A stretch of 64,000 bases of DNA from JBFLYO01 sp040756745 (GCA_040756745.1 JBFLYO010000001.1:62001-126000); one strand, 5' to 3'. Numbered from the stretch's first letter, positions 16,300 to 25,259 are shown. Notes: generated by a model not told the origin, from the sequence alone. Numbers and translations: made by a program.

Positions 16300-17654
16300 G
16301 GAGCCGTTGTGACGAGGACGTAGTTGCCGGAGCGGTTCTGATCGACGAATGTGAACGTCCTGTTGAGGCGCTCATACGTCCAGACTTCCTGATACCCTGC
16401 CCCGGGATCCAGCGTTCTCTCCGTGCGCGTGGGAGGACCGTACAGCACGTAGATCCTCCCACGGTCCGTCCGAAAGCCGTCCGGCTGGCGGAGCGTCCCG
16501 AAACTCCTCATCGCATGGTCCACGCGGCGGTAGTATTCGGTCTCCACCTCATTGAACGCCGTCGTCGGAGTCATGTCCCGCGTCCGCCAGAATTCTTCCA
16601 GAGTGCGACGCCTCCGATCCAGGTCTCCATGCCGGAGCGAATCGAGTTGCTCCGGCGTGGTGAGGTACCGGAGGGCATCAAGTGCGTTGTCGATATCACG
16701 GAGCGAGAACGGCATGTCGGGCCATAGCATCCGGAATGCGACCTTTGCCTCTTTGCGTTCACCGCCTGCCTCGAAGACGGCATGCAATTCAAACGCGCGG
16801 AGCAGGAGACTGTCGGCCGGGAGGGGAAGGAGCGCAAGTGCGGCCGGGCCGTCCGGCGCAACGGTGTACGCAGGATGTCCCCGGTCCATCGAAGGAGTCA
16901 GCCGCACTCCTCTCAATATTCGGACGCTCATTCGGTGCGCAGCAGGGAGAGACGCGCGGTCCTCTACGGATGGCGGGACCTGTGCGAATGTCATCGTCGC
17001 TGACACCATCGTGTCGGCTGCGGCCGAGGGCTTCCAGATGAGTGCGAGCATCGCCGGGCGGCCGAAAAGAAGCTCGCCGCCGGCATTCACCGGCGTCAAC
17101 GTTGTGGGAAACGCCTTCCCGCTATCGACCGATTGGACGAACAGCAAGGAGGCCGATGGGAGTCCTGGACGGGAAGGAGAGGCTGTCGTCACCGTGCGCG
17201 TCCGTTCGAGGATGTTTCTCCGCGACTCGACATCGTCAACGCTTATGCGAATGCGGTATGTTCCCGGAGGGAGGGTGAACGACATGATCCCTTCCTGCCA
17301 TTCACGTCCCGTCGGCCGGCGCTCTGCGATGTCTTCGCCGATGTCAATCCGCTCTAGTGCACGCCGGGCAGTCGCTCCCGAAGAATCGACCAGCTCGACC
17401 AGCACTTCTCCGCGCCGCACGAAGGGATGGGCGGGTGACGGATCGGCATTCTTGACAGGAACGAAGAATTCCCTGTCGATCCGGTAGTGGATATCGACAC
17501 GGGCCATCCCCGATTCCCCGTCGGCCGGAAGCGGGACGGCTTCATACAGGAGCATCCGCGGGCCTTCCTCGCCGCCAGGCCCGATCCTGGGCTGGGCGGG
17601 GCTGAGGCAGCACGACAGCACGATGAGCCCGATCAGCAGCGCCTTGCGGTGCAC
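16296..17654 (-). CDS. GWxTD-domain protein
   Basis: A 452-residue exported protein. The N-terminus has a signal peptide or lipoprotein-like segment (LIGLIVLSCCLSPAQP). The central part is beta-rich. The C-terminal region (about 365-450) is the GWxTD domain, here with DGFRTDRGRIYVLYGPP and EVWTYERLNRTFTFVDQN. The domain is common in Ignavibacteria, Chlorobi and other FCB bacteria, and its function is not established. It sits between pepA (16 bases) and pdxA (ATGA overlap), but this says little about function. Two adjacent Cys make lipidation possible but not certain. Confidence 0.82.
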   Translation of the reverse strand: MHRKALLIGLIVLSCCLSPAQPRIGPGGEEGPRMLLYEAVPLPADGESGMARVDIHYRIDREFFVPVKNADPSPAHPFVRRGEVLVELVDSSGATARRALERIDIGEDIAERRPTGREWQEGIMSFTLPPGTYRIRISVDDVESRRNILERTRTVTTASPSRPGLPSASLLFVQSVDSGKAFPTTLTPVNAGGELLFGRPAMLALIWKPSAAADTMVSATMTFAQVPPSVEDRASLPAAHRMSVRILRGVRLTPSMDRGHPAYTVAPDGPAALALLPLPADSLLLRAFELHAVFEAGGERKEAKVAFRMLWPDMPFSLRDIDNALDALRYLTTPEQLDSLRHGDLDRRRRTLEEFWRTRDMTPTTAFNEVETEYYRRVDHAMRSFGTLRQPDGFRTDRGRIYVLYGPPTRTERTLDPGAGYQEVWTYERLNRTFTFVDQNRSGNYVLVTTAP

Positions 17655-17670
17655 GATGTCGCTCCTTTCC

Positions 17671-19209
17671 TCATGAGTGGTGCTGCCGGCCGTACCTGTG
17701 ACGAAGGAAATCGATCAGCAGCCTGACCCCGACCCCCGAACCGCCGCGCGGGGTGTAGTCGGAGGCTTCTTCCATAATTGCCGTTCCTGCGATGTCCAGG
17801 TGCACCCAGTTGCACGAGCCGACAAACTTTTTCAGAAACAGTGCCGCGGTAATGGTTCCGGCCCAACGGCCTCCGGTGTTCTTCACGTCGGCGACATCGC
17901 TCTTGATGAGTTTTTCATATTCCTCAAACAGTGGAAGTTCCCACACCCGTTCGTATGTGCGTTCACCCGCCTCGGTCAGCTCCTTCATCGCCTCACGGTC
18001 GTTGCCCATCATTCCGGTGGCGATGTGTCCGAGGGCGACGACCACGGCACCCGTCAGCGTCGCAAGGTCGAGGAGCAGATCGGGAGTATACCGGCCGGCA
18101 TACGAAAGCGCGTCCGCCAGGATCAGCCGGCCCTCCGCGTCCGTATTGTCGATCTCGGAGGTCATACCGTTATGATGGCGAAGAATGTCGCCGGGTTTAA
18201 GCGCCGCGCCCCCCGGGAGGTTTTCCGTTGCGGGGACCAGGCCGATCAGGTGCACGGGAAGCCTGAGCGCAGCGGCAGCTTTCATTGTGCCGATCACTGC
18301 GGCAGCTCCCGACATGTCCATTTTCATTTCGGCCATCCCCTGCGACGGCTTGATGGAAATACCGCCTGAATCGAACGTCACCCCTTTGCCCACGAGGACG
18401 ACGGTCTTGCTGCGGGGTTTGCCTCCGCGGTACTCCATGATGATGAACCGCGGAGGGCGGCGGCTTCCCGCCGCGACGCCGATCAGGCCTCCCATCTTCA
18501 GGGCCCTGATGCGCTTTTCATCAAGCACTCTCACGCGGAACCCGCTCTGTCGGCCCACACGCCGCGCCGCCGCGGCGAGCGTCTCGGGGTACAGTTCATT
18601 GCCGGGAGCGTTTTCGAGATCGCGGGCAAGATTTGTGCCGTCGCCCACCGCAGAGCCAAGCGCGATCCCCGTTGCGATGCTCCGGCTGCGCGCGGGCGAC
18701 TCACTGACGATGCGGAAGCGCTCGGGCGGGACGAAGTTCTTCCTGCTCGACGTGAGGTACTTGTCGTACCGGTACAGGCCGAGGAGAATGCCTTCCGTCG
18801 CTGCCTGACCAAAGATCTCCCACGCGTTTTCACGTGGAGAGGAGGCGAGCCGAACAGTTGTCTCGGCGTCGGGGACAAGGAAGGCGACGGACCGGAGGCC
18901 GGATCCCAGTGTTGCTTTTGCAGCCGCCGCGGCGGCGCGGCGCACCCGCTCCGGGCTGAAGTCCGCCTGTTTTCCGAGCCCTACCAGCATCAGCCGCGGC
19001 GTGCGTAGACCCCGCGGGAACAGCAGAAGAGTCTGGCGTTCCTTTCCTGCGAGAGACGACCAGGGCTCGGGCAGAACTTTCTCTCCGGTCACCCGGGAGA
19101 GAGCCTGCAACTGGGCGGAGAACACCTTCTCATCCTCAAAGAGAAACGTTGCCGCCACGTCAGCGACAACAGTCTTGATGGTGCCTTTCTCTGCGGTAAT
19201 GCGCGTCAT
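17671..19209 (-). CDS. pepA: Leucyl aminopeptidase (M17)
   Basis: A cytosolic two-metal aminopeptidase of 512 residues that removes N-terminal residues from peptides. The C-terminal catalytic domain shows VGKGVTFDSGGISIKP, KMDMSGAA and NTDAEGRLILADAL, which include the metal ligands and catalytic Lys and Arg of family M17. The less conserved N-terminal domain spans about 1-175. Its start overlaps the nrnA stop (ATGA). E. coli PepA also binds DNA; nothing here tests that. Confidence 0.95.
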   Translation of the reverse strand: MTRITAEKGTIKTVVADVAATFLFEDEKVFSAQLQALSRVTGEKVLPEPWSSLAGKERQTLLLFPRGLRTPRLMLVGLGKQADFSPERVRRAAAAAAKATLGSGLRSVAFLVPDAETTVRLASSPRENAWEIFGQAATEGILLGLYRYDKYLTSSRKNFVPPERFRIVSESPARSRSIATGIALGSAVGDGTNLARDLENAPGNELYPETLAAAARRVGRQSGFRVRVLDEKRIRALKMGGLIGVAAGSRRPPRFIIMEYRGGKPRSKTVVLVGKGVTFDSGGISIKPSQGMAEMKMDMSGAAAVIGTMKAAAALRLPVHLIGLVPATENLPGGAALKPGDILRHHNGMTSEIDNTDAEGRLILADALSYAGRYTPDLLLDLATLTGAVVVALGHIATGMMGNDREAMKELTEAGERTYERVWELPLFEEYEKLIKSDVADVKNTGGRWAGTITAALFLKKFVGSCNWVHLDIAGTAIMEEASDYTPRGGSGVGVRLLIDFLRHRYGRQHHS

Positions 19210-20228
19210 GGCGAGGTGAGGGGCGGGAGATACTTTGCTGCAGCGTCGACGACTGTTTTCCGGACTGCGGCAAGCGCGCCGTTTTCGATCCGGGCACCCG
19301 CAGCGTTCAGGTGGCCGTTTCCACCGAACTCTGCCGCCAGCGCATTGGCCGGGATATTCCCCCGGGAACGGAAGCTGATCTTTACGCCGCGGTCGAGCTC
19401 GAGGAACAAGATCCCGATGCGTACGCCGTCAACGCTCATCGGATACGTGGTGAAGTTCTCGGTATCCTCTTCCTCCGTTTGCGTGCGGCGGAGCATGTCC
19501 TGTGTGACCGCAACATGCGCAACCCGTCCCCCATGACTTGTTTCCAGTGATGCAAGCATTTCGCCGAGAAGGTGGATCCTCCCGCGCGACCAGCGCTCGT
19601 AGATCTCTGAATAGATGGCGACCGGGTCGGCACCGCGGTCGATGAGATGAGCTGCAATTTCATGGGTTCGGGTGTTGACGCGCGGATAGCGGAACGACCC
19701 TGTATCGGTCATGATCGCAGCGTAGAGATCCGCAGCCATTTCCGACGTGAGATCCGGTCCATGCAGTCGAAGAAGGAGCCGGTACACGATTTCCCCCGTC
19801 GACGTTGCGTTGTCGTCGATCAGGTAGTGCTGAGCAAAGGGGGCGGGGTCGAGATGATGGTCGATGCACACCCGCATGGCCGGGCTGGCCATGACCGCGT
19901 CCTGCATGGTGCGGAGCCGATCCGGGCGGTTTGTATCCATGATGACAATCAGGTCCGCGGAGGCAATGGCGGAAGCGTCGTGCGCTGCGTCGAATTCCCG
20001 GATCATCCTGGCGGGATCAAGGAAACGATAGACCGCGGGGGTGGGGCTGTGGTTGATAACCTTGACTTCCTTTCCCCTGTCCCGCAGCCAGGCCGCCAGG
20101 GCGAGCTGCGAGCCAAGGCCGTCGCCGTCGGGATTGATATGCGTCGTCAGGACGAACCGCATGCCCGACTGGAACAGGGGAACGACGGCGTCGATGGCCG
20201 CCTCCAGGGCATCTCCTGATTGGATCAT
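19206..20228 (-). CDS. nrnA: DHH/DHHA1 phosphoesterase, NrnA-like oligoribonuclease/pAp phosphatase
   Basis: A 340-residue nuclease that degrades nano-RNA and may dephosphorylate 3'-phosphoadenosine 5'-phosphate. Motifs are HINPDGDGLGS (near 30), IMDTNRPDR, the DHH centre CIDHHLDP and the DHHA1 end GNGHLNAAGARI. A longer in-frame start exists upstream but would run through a terminator; MIQSGDALE is natural. A possible -10 TATATT (20250-20245) has only a weak -35 TTTTTA 17 bases away, inside the T-run of the korB terminator. It is the first gene of the nrnA-pepA-GWxTD-pdxA-ftsE run. Confidence 0.9.
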   Translation of the reverse strand: MIQSGDALEAAIDAVVPLFQSGMRFVLTTHINPDGDGLGSQLALAAWLRDRGKEVKVINHSPTPAVYRFLDPARMIREFDAAHDASAIASADLIVIMDTNRPDRLRTMQDAVMASPAMRVCIDHHLDPAPFAQHYLIDDNATSTGEIVYRLLLRLHGPDLTSEMAADLYAAIMTDTGSFRYPRVNTRTHEIAAHLIDRGADPVAIYSEIYERWSRGRIHLLGEMLASLETSHGGRVAHVAVTQDMLRRTQTEEEDTENFTTYPMSVDGVRIGILFLELDRGVKISFRSRGNIPANALAAEFGGNGHLNAAGARIENGALAAVRKTVVDAAAKYLPPLTSP

Positions 20229-20268
20229 ACGGGTAGTGTCATGCAATATAGGCAATTTAGGGCCAACT

Positions 20269-20299
20269 AAAAAACCCCCCGTTGAAGCACGGAGGGTTT
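20269..20299 (-). terminator. Rho-independent terminator after korB
   Basis: On the minus strand AACCCTCCG pairs with CGGGGGGTT (one G-U pair) over an eight-base loop and is followed by T residues. It begins 27 bases after the korB stop and separates korAB from nrnA. Confidence 0.85.
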
Positions 20300-20325
20300 C
20301 TGGCCGTCGCAGGCACGCCGACGGA

Positions 20326-21357
20326 TCACTGGATGACCCAGGTTTCGTCGCCGTCGAGCAGGGTCTGGAGATCCCCCTCCCCCTTTCTGGCTTTCGCACG
20401 CGCGATCTGGGCCTCAAGCTGGTCCTCGTACGTCGGGTTATCCAGCGAAAGGAAGACCCCCATGGCGCGGGGGAGCTCGGGATTATGAATCATGTTCGCC
20501 AGAATGAAGGCGAGGGTGGAATCGTGTTCGTCATGGACGAGCAGATCGTTCACGGAGTACGTTCCTCCGTCGAGACTGACGGCCTCCGGCGTGAATCCGT
20601 TCAAACGGATCCCCTTTGTCTTCTCCTTGCCGAACACAAGCGGTTTGCCGTGCTCCAGGTACACAACGTGGTCGTCCTTTGTGTCCTTCTCCGTAAAGAG
20701 GAAGAAGGCCCCGTCGTTGAACACGTTGCAGTTCTGATAGATCTCCACGAACGCGGATCCGTGGTGTTTCTCGGCGCGACGGACCATCTCCTGCAGGTGC
20801 TTCGGATCGCGGTCCATCGTCCGTGCAACAAACGTCGCCTGCGCGCCGAGGGCAAGTGAAACGGGAATGAACGGCGTGTCGATGACTCCCACCGGCGTGG
20901 ACTTCGTGATCTGTCCCAGCGCCGACGTGGGAGAGTACTGTCCCTTGGTCAGGCCGTAGATCTGGTTGTTGAAGAGCAGTATTTTGATGTTCGGGTTCCT
21001 GCGCAGCAGGTGGATCATGTGATTCCCGCCGATGCTCAGGCCGTCGCCGTCGCCCGTCGCCACCCAGACATCGAGCTTCGGGTTGGCCATCTTGACCCCA
21101 AAGGCGATCGCCGTTGCCCTGCCGTGGATCCCGTGCAGGCCGTAGATGTCCATGTAGTACGGGAAGCGGCTGGAGCATCCGATGCCTGAGACGGCGACAT
21201 ACTCTTCCTTCTTATGGGGAAACTCGGGGAACACCCGCTGCACCTGCGCGAGAATCGAGTAATCTCCGCACCCCGGGCACCACCGGACATCCTGGTCCGA
21301 TTGGAAATCTTTGATTGTCAGTTTCGCCTGTGGCGGCGCTTGCATGGTCTCAGACAT
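20326..21357 (-). CDS. korB: 2-oxoacid:ferredoxin oxidoreductase, beta subunit
   Basis: The thiamine-diphosphate subunit (343 residues) of a 2-oxoglutarate-type ferredoxin oxidoreductase, which converts a 2-oxoacid and CoA to acyl-CoA, CO2 and reduced ferredoxin. Seen are WCPGCGDYSIL (Fe-S Cys pair), GIGCSSRFPYY, the TPP motif GDGDGLSIGGNH and LLFNNQIYGLTKGQ. The start is decided by GGAGG five bases before ATG 21357; that ATG lies inside the korA end, with an eight-base overlap. Assignment to 2-oxoglutarate rather than pyruvate rests on the two-subunit architecture. Confidence 0.9.
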   Translation of the reverse strand: MSETMQAPPQAKLTIKDFQSDQDVRWCPGCGDYSILAQVQRVFPEFPHKKEEYVAVSGIGCSSRFPYYMDIYGLHGIHGRATAIAFGVKMANPKLDVWVATGDGDGLSIGGNHMIHLLRRNPNIKILLFNNQIYGLTKGQYSPTSALGQITKSTPVGVIDTPFIPVSLALGAQATFVARTMDRDPKHLQEMVRRAEKHHGSAFVEIYQNCNVFNDGAFFLFTEKDTKDDHVVYLEHGKPLVFGKEKTKGIRLNGFTPEAVSLDGGTYSVNDLLVHDEHDSTLAFILANMIHNPELPRAMGVFLSLDNPTYEDQLEAQIARAKARKGEGDLQTLLDGDETWVIQ

Positions 21358-23194
21358 GGTTTCCTCCGAGCAGCGAATCAACCCGTTCTTCGATTTCTTC
21401 GGAACGGAGCGGCAGGCCCCTGATGGCGTTGAAGCCCTGGGCGTCCACCAGATATTTGGCGCGGAGCAGCTTGACCAGCTGTCCGTAATTGATCTCCGGG
21501 ACGAGCACCTTCTTGAAGCCCTTCAGCAGATCGCCGAGGTTCCGGGGGAAGGGGTTGATGTAGCGGAGATGCAGATGCGATACCCTTTTCCCCGACGCGC
21601 GGAGGAAGGCGACAGCGCTCTTGATCGATCCATAGGTGCTTCCCCAGCCCACCACCAGCACGTCTCCGGTCGCGTCACCCTCGATGGCCTGGAGGGGGAT
21701 GTCCTCCGCGATACGATCAATCTTGGCGGCGCGCATCTTGACCATGAAATCGTGGTTGTCCGGATCGTAGCTGATGTTCCCCGAGATATGCTGCTTCTCC
21801 AGTCCTCCGATCCTGTGTTCAAGGCCAGGCGTCCCTGGAACGGCCCACGGGCGCGACAGGGTTTTCTCGTCCCGCGCGTAGGGCTGGAAATTTGCCGCCC
21901 GGGTCGCAAAGTTGACTTCAATCGGCGCGAGTGTATTTGCGTCCGGGATTCGCCATGGTTCGGCCCCGTTCCCCAGGTAACCGTCGGTGAGACAGATGAC
22001 CGGCGTCATGAACTTGATGGCGATTCGTGAAGCCTCGTAGACGGCATCGAAGCAATCCGCCGGCGTGGAGGCGGCTATCACGCACAACGGCGCCTCGCCG
22101 TTCCGGCCGAGCACGCTTTGCAGGAGGTCCGCCTGTTCGGTCTTTGTTGGGAGCCCCGTGCTTGGTCCGCCGCGCTGGACGTCGATGACCACGAGGGGGA
22201 GCTCGAGCATGATCGCCAGCCCGAGCGCTTCCGTCTTGAGCGCGAGGCCCGGGCCGCTGGTCGTGGTGGCGGCGAGGGCTCCGGCGTATGATGCACCGAT
22301 CGCCGAGCAGATGGCGGCGATCTCATCCTCCGCCTGGAACGTCTTGACGCCGTATTCCTTCAGGCGGGAGAGCTCGTGGAGGATGTCGCTCGCAGGCGTG
22401 ATCGGGTAGCTGCCGAGGAACAGCTGCAGTCCGGCCTTCTTCGATGCGGCAACGAGGCCGAGCGCCGTCGCGACATTCCCCATCACGTTGCGGTACTTTC
22501 CCGGCTGGAGCTTTGCCGGCTTCACGTCGTACCGGGTCGTAAAGACCTCGGTCGTGTCGCCGTAGTTGAAGCCCGCTTTCAGCACGCGAAGGTTGGCTTC
22601 GGCGACCTGGGGGTCCTTCGCGCCGAATTTTTCCTGGATGAACCTGATGGATTGATCCAGCGGGCGGTTGTACATCCAGTACATCAGCCCGAGCGCAAAG
22701 AAGTTTTTGGTCTTGTCCACGAACCGCGTGGAGAGGTTCATGTCGGCGAGCGCGTTCGTGGTCAGCTTGGTGATCGCCACCCGGTGGACCTGATACTTGG
22801 CGAGCGAGCCGTCGTCGAGCGGATTGGAGGTCAGACCCGCCAGCTTCAGGTTCTTTTCGTTGAACGAATCTTCATTGACGATGATGGTGCCGCCATCGCG
22901 CAGCAGCCGCACGTTGGTGATGAGGGCTGCGGGGTTCATAGCCACCAGCACGTCGCAGGTGTCACCCGGGGTGAGGATGTCGACGCTGCCGAATTTGATC
23001 TGGAAGCCGCTCACGCCGTACGTTGTGCCGGCGGGGGCGCGGATCTCGGCGGGGTAGTCGGGAAGGGTGCTCAAGTCGTTGCCGAGCGCGGCGACGGTGT
23101 TCGTGAACTGGGTTCCGGTGAGCTGCATCCCGTCCCCGGAGTCTCCGGCGAACCGGATGGTGACCTCTTCAAGGGTCTTGACCGTCTTTGTCAT
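21350..23194 (-). CDS. korA: 2-oxoacid:ferredoxin oxidoreductase, fused gamma-alpha subunit
   Basis: 614 residues. The N-terminal gamma domain (about 1-190; VTIRFAGDSGDGMQLTG) is fused to the alpha pyrimidine-binding domain (from about 205; NVMGNVATALGLVAASKKAG, then SYPITPASDILHEL and TTTSGPGLALKTEALG). This fused form is typical of KorA in Bacteroidota, Chlorobi and Actinobacteria. With KorB it gives an oxygen-sensitive, reversible link between 2-oxoacids and ferredoxin, usable in oxidative or reductive TCA reactions. The gene lies 216 bases downstream of rplI, with a 24-base repeat array in between and no clear promoter visible. Confidence 0.92.
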   Translation of the reverse strand: MTKTVKTLEEVTIRFAGDSGDGMQLTGTQFTNTVAALGNDLSTLPDYPAEIRAPAGTTYGVSGFQIKFGSVDILTPGDTCDVLVAMNPAALITNVRLLRDGGTIIVNEDSFNEKNLKLAGLTSNPLDDGSLAKYQVHRVAITKLTTNALADMNLSTRFVDKTKNFFALGLMYWMYNRPLDQSIRFIQEKFGAKDPQVAEANLRVLKAGFNYGDTTEVFTTRYDVKPAKLQPGKYRNVMGNVATALGLVAASKKAGLQLFLGSYPITPASDILHELSRLKEYGVKTFQAEDEIAAICSAIGASYAGALAATTTSGPGLALKTEALGLAIMLELPLVVIDVQRGGPSTGLPTKTEQADLLQSVLGRNGEAPLCVIAASTPADCFDAVYEASRIAIKFMTPVICLTDGYLGNGAEPWRIPDANTLAPIEVNFATRAANFQPYARDEKTLSRPWAVPGTPGLEHRIGGLEKQHISGNISYDPDNHDFMVKMRAAKIDRIAEDIPLQAIEGDATGDVLVVGWGSTYGSIKSAVAFLRASGKRVSHLHLRYINPFPRNLGDLLKGFKKVLVPEINYGQLVKLLRAKYLVDAQGFNAIRGLPLRSEEIEERVDSLLGGNHV

Positions 23195-23286
23195 TGGAGT
23201 CAGTGTGCCTTCTACTGTTCAACACGTTGCGGCATCGGCGAGGTTCCTGAGAGGAAGAGTGGGGGGCTTCGCCTTGCATTTACGCG

Positions 23287-23405
23287 CGCCTTCGACGAGC
23301 TCAGGCGTCACGCCTTCGACGAGCTCAGGCGTCACGCCTTCGACGAGCTCAGGCGTCACGCCTTCGACGAGCTCGGGCGCCACGCCTTCGACGAGCTCAC
23401 GCGCC
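23287..23405. repeat. Tandem 24-base repeat, five copies
   Basis: The unit is CGCCTTCGACGAGCTCAGG followed by CGTCA. Copies start at 23287, 23311, 23335, 23359 and 23383; the first three are identical, the fourth has two changes and the fifth is shorter and altered. Each unit can form a small stem CGCCT/AGGCG, and the change in copy four keeps pairing as G-U. It fills most of the rplI-korA gap. Read on the plus strand it would give repeated HAFDELRR, but nothing supports translation. Confidence 0.9.
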
Positions 23406-23410
23406 GCCGG

Positions 23411-23854
23411 TTACTCGCGAACCACCCAAACCTTGACGGTTGCCGCGACGTTCTGGTGAAGCTTGATCGGGACGCTGTAGATGCCGAGGGTCTTGATCGG
23501 TTCGTCGAGATTGATGATCCGCTTATCAAGCTCAAAGCCCTTCTCCCGGAGCGCGTCGGCCACCATCTGCGAGGTGACGGCACCGAAGAGCTTTTCGTCT
23601 TCGCCCACCTTCATCTGGAGCGTGATCGAGACCTTCTCGAGCTCCGCGGCGAGTTTCTCGCTCGCTTTTAGTTCCTTCGCTTCCCGGCGCGAAGCCTGCT
23701 TCTTCTCTTCCTCGAGGGCGCGCACGCTCCCCGCGCTGGCGGGGAACGCGATCCCTTTGGGGATCAGAAAATTACGGGCGAACCCGTCCTTTACGTCCAC
23801 AACCGTGCCCACTGAGCCCAGCTTCTCGTGCTCTTTACGCAGAATGACTTTCAT
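23411..23854 (-). CDS. rplI: 50S ribosomal protein L9
   Basis: A 147-residue large-subunit protein. The N-terminal domain MKVILRKEHEKLGSVGTVV with GFARNFLIPKGIA is highly typical. A long charged connecting helix and the C-terminal RNA-binding domain (KLFGAVTSQMVADAL) follow. AAGGA precedes the ATG. It is last of the ribosomal run prs-rplY-pth-rpsF-rpsR-rplI. Confidence 0.97.
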   Translation of the reverse strand: MKVILRKEHEKLGSVGTVVDVKDGFARNFLIPKGIAFPASAGSVRALEEEKKQASRREAKELKASEKLAAELEKVSITLQMKVGEDEKLFGAVTSQMVADALREKGFELDKRIINLDEPIKTLGIYSVPIKLHQNVAATVKVWVVRE

Positions 23855-23873
23855 GGCTGTCCTTTGTTCTTCC

Positions 23874-24137
23874 TTAGCGGATAGTGTCGGAGACGAACGG
23901 CAGGAGCGCCAGGTGCCGGGCGCGCTTGATTGCCTGCACGAGCTGGCGCTGGTGCTTGGCGCATGTTCCGGTGATCCGTTTGGGGATGATCTTCCCCTGC
24001 TCTGTCACGAACCGCTGCAGCCGCTTCTCGTCCTTGTAATCGATGTAGATTTCCTTTGCGTCGCAGAACCGGCACGTCCGCTTCTTGCGGGGCATCTGGC
24101 TGTCTTTTTCGCGCCGGGGTTTCCGAGTGGTAATCAC
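23874..24137 (-). CDS. rpsR: 30S ribosomal protein S18
   Basis: An 87-residue small-subunit protein that binds S6. RTCRFCDAK has Cys22 and Cys25, then ITGTCAKHQRQL and KRARHLALLPF. The GTG start at 24137 is supported by AAGGAG nine bases upstream; an internal ATG at 24095 would give the common shorter form. It lies between rpsF and rplI. The ssb gene that often sits between rpsF and rpsR is absent. Confidence 0.96.
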   Translation of the reverse strand: MITTRKPRREKDSQMPRKKRTCRFCDAKEIYIDYKDEKRLQRFVTEQGKIIPKRITGTCAKHQRQLVQAIKRARHLALLPFVSDTIR

Positions 24138-24167
24138 TGTTGTGTGCTCCTTGGTCGAGTGGTGGCG

Positions 24168-24584
24168 TCAGGGCTTTTTCTCAGCGGGCGTCTCTTTGAA
24201 GAGCGGTTCTCGGGCGGGGATCTGGGGCGTCTCCGCTGGCGGGGCTGCCGCCGCGGCCTGCGCCTTTGCCCGCGACGCCAGTGCCTTCCGGTTGAGCACG
24301 ATGGTGAGATACCGCAGGATCATCTCGTCGAGCTGGAAGGAACGCTCCAGCGGCGCCAGCGCCGTGCCGGGCGCGGTGAACTCGACGTTGACGTAGAAGC
24401 CGTTGGTCTTCTTGTTGATGGAGTAGGCGAGCCGCTTTCTCCCCCACTTGTTGAGCGCCGTGACTGCGCCGCCGTTCTTGACGATCGCATCGCTCACCCG
24501 TGCGATGACCGCCTCCACCTGCGCGTCATCGAGCGACGCGTTGATGATGAACGTGGACTCGTAGATTTGCTGCGCGTTGTCCAT
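24168..24584 (-). CDS. rpsF: 30S ribosomal protein S6
   Basis: 138 residues: the S6 core (YESTFIINASLDD, WGRKRLAYSINKKTNGFYV, ERSFQLDEMILRYLTIVL) plus an Ala/Pro/Lys-rich tail of about 40 residues. MDNAQQIYES is chosen because GGGAGG lies seven bases upstream. The in-frame extension before it is not conserved. It is cotranscribed with rpsR. Confidence 0.96.
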   Translation of the reverse strand: MDNAQQIYESTFIINASLDDAQVEAVIARVSDAIVKNGGAVTALNKWGRKRLAYSINKKTNGFYVNVEFTAPGTALAPLERSFQLDEMILRYLTIVLNRKALASRAKAQAAAAAPPAETPQIPAREPLFKETPAEKKP

Positions 24585-24671
24585 GACTCTACCTCCCTGT
24601 GGACCGTTGTTGATTGACCCTCCAGTACTCACCGGGCGGTGAACTGGAGAGTAGAGGGGTTCCTCTGTTGT

Positions 24672-25247
24672 CTACTTCGAATTAAACTCGCTCATCGCGC
24701 GATCGATCCCCGCCGTTGCGAACGCAGCTGCCGCGTCGGCGGCCCTGGCAATCATTGCCTCCACAGCCTTCTGCTCTTCGGGATCGAACGGTGAAAGGAC
24801 GAAGTCCCGCCGTCTCTCGCCGGGAGGCATTGCTTCGCGTCCGATCCCGCACCGTAAGCGCGGAAACCGGTCGGTTCCCAGCGCTTCGATCACCGAGGCC
24901 AGCCCATGATGTCCCCCGTCGCTCCCCCTGGCCCGCATCCGGATCGTCCCGAGCGGGATTTGAAAGTCGTCGGTGACGATCAGGAGCGCCTCTTCCGGGA
25001 GCACCAGCGACGCCAGAGCGCGCGCTACCGCGCTCCCGCTCAGGTTCATGAACGTGAGCGGTTTCAGCAAATGGAGCGCACTACCTCCCGATGTTGCCGC
25101 GGCAAGTGCATACTCATCCGCGCCGGTCGTCCAGGAGCACCCCGCCCGACGGCAGAGTTCGTCCACCACCATGAAGCCGAGATTGTGCCTTGTCTGCGCG
25201 TAGGCCGGTCCGGGATTGCCCAGCCCGACGATAAGTGCGGCGTCCAC
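24672..25247 (-). CDS. pth: Peptidyl-tRNA hydrolase
   Basis: Recycles peptidyl-tRNA that drops off ribosomes. The 191 residues show GLGNPGPAYAQTRHNLGF with Asn11 and the catalytic His21, KPLTFMNLSG, and DDFQIPLGTIRMRARGSDGG. It starts with GTG, 12 bases after the rplY stop, the classic rplY/ctc-pth arrangement. Confidence 0.96.
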   Translation of the reverse strand: MDAALIVGLGNPGPAYAQTRHNLGFMVVDELCRRAGCSWTTGADEYALAAATSGGSALHLLKPLTFMNLSGSAVARALASLVLPEEALLIVTDDFQIPLGTIRMRARGSDGGHHGLASVIEALGTDRFPRLRCGIGREAMPPGERRRDFVLSPFDPEEQKAVEAMIARAADAAAAFATAGIDRAMSEFNSK

Positions 25248-25259
25248 CTGAGGGGGGCG

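Noticed and set aside
23287..23405. CRISPR array
   Set aside because: The units are directly adjacent with no spacers, and no cas gene is present.
22376..23671. A 431-residue open frame on the plus strand containing HAFDELRR repeats
   Set aside because: It is antisense to korA and rplI, both certain genes, and the peptide repeat is only the 24-base DNA repeat translated.
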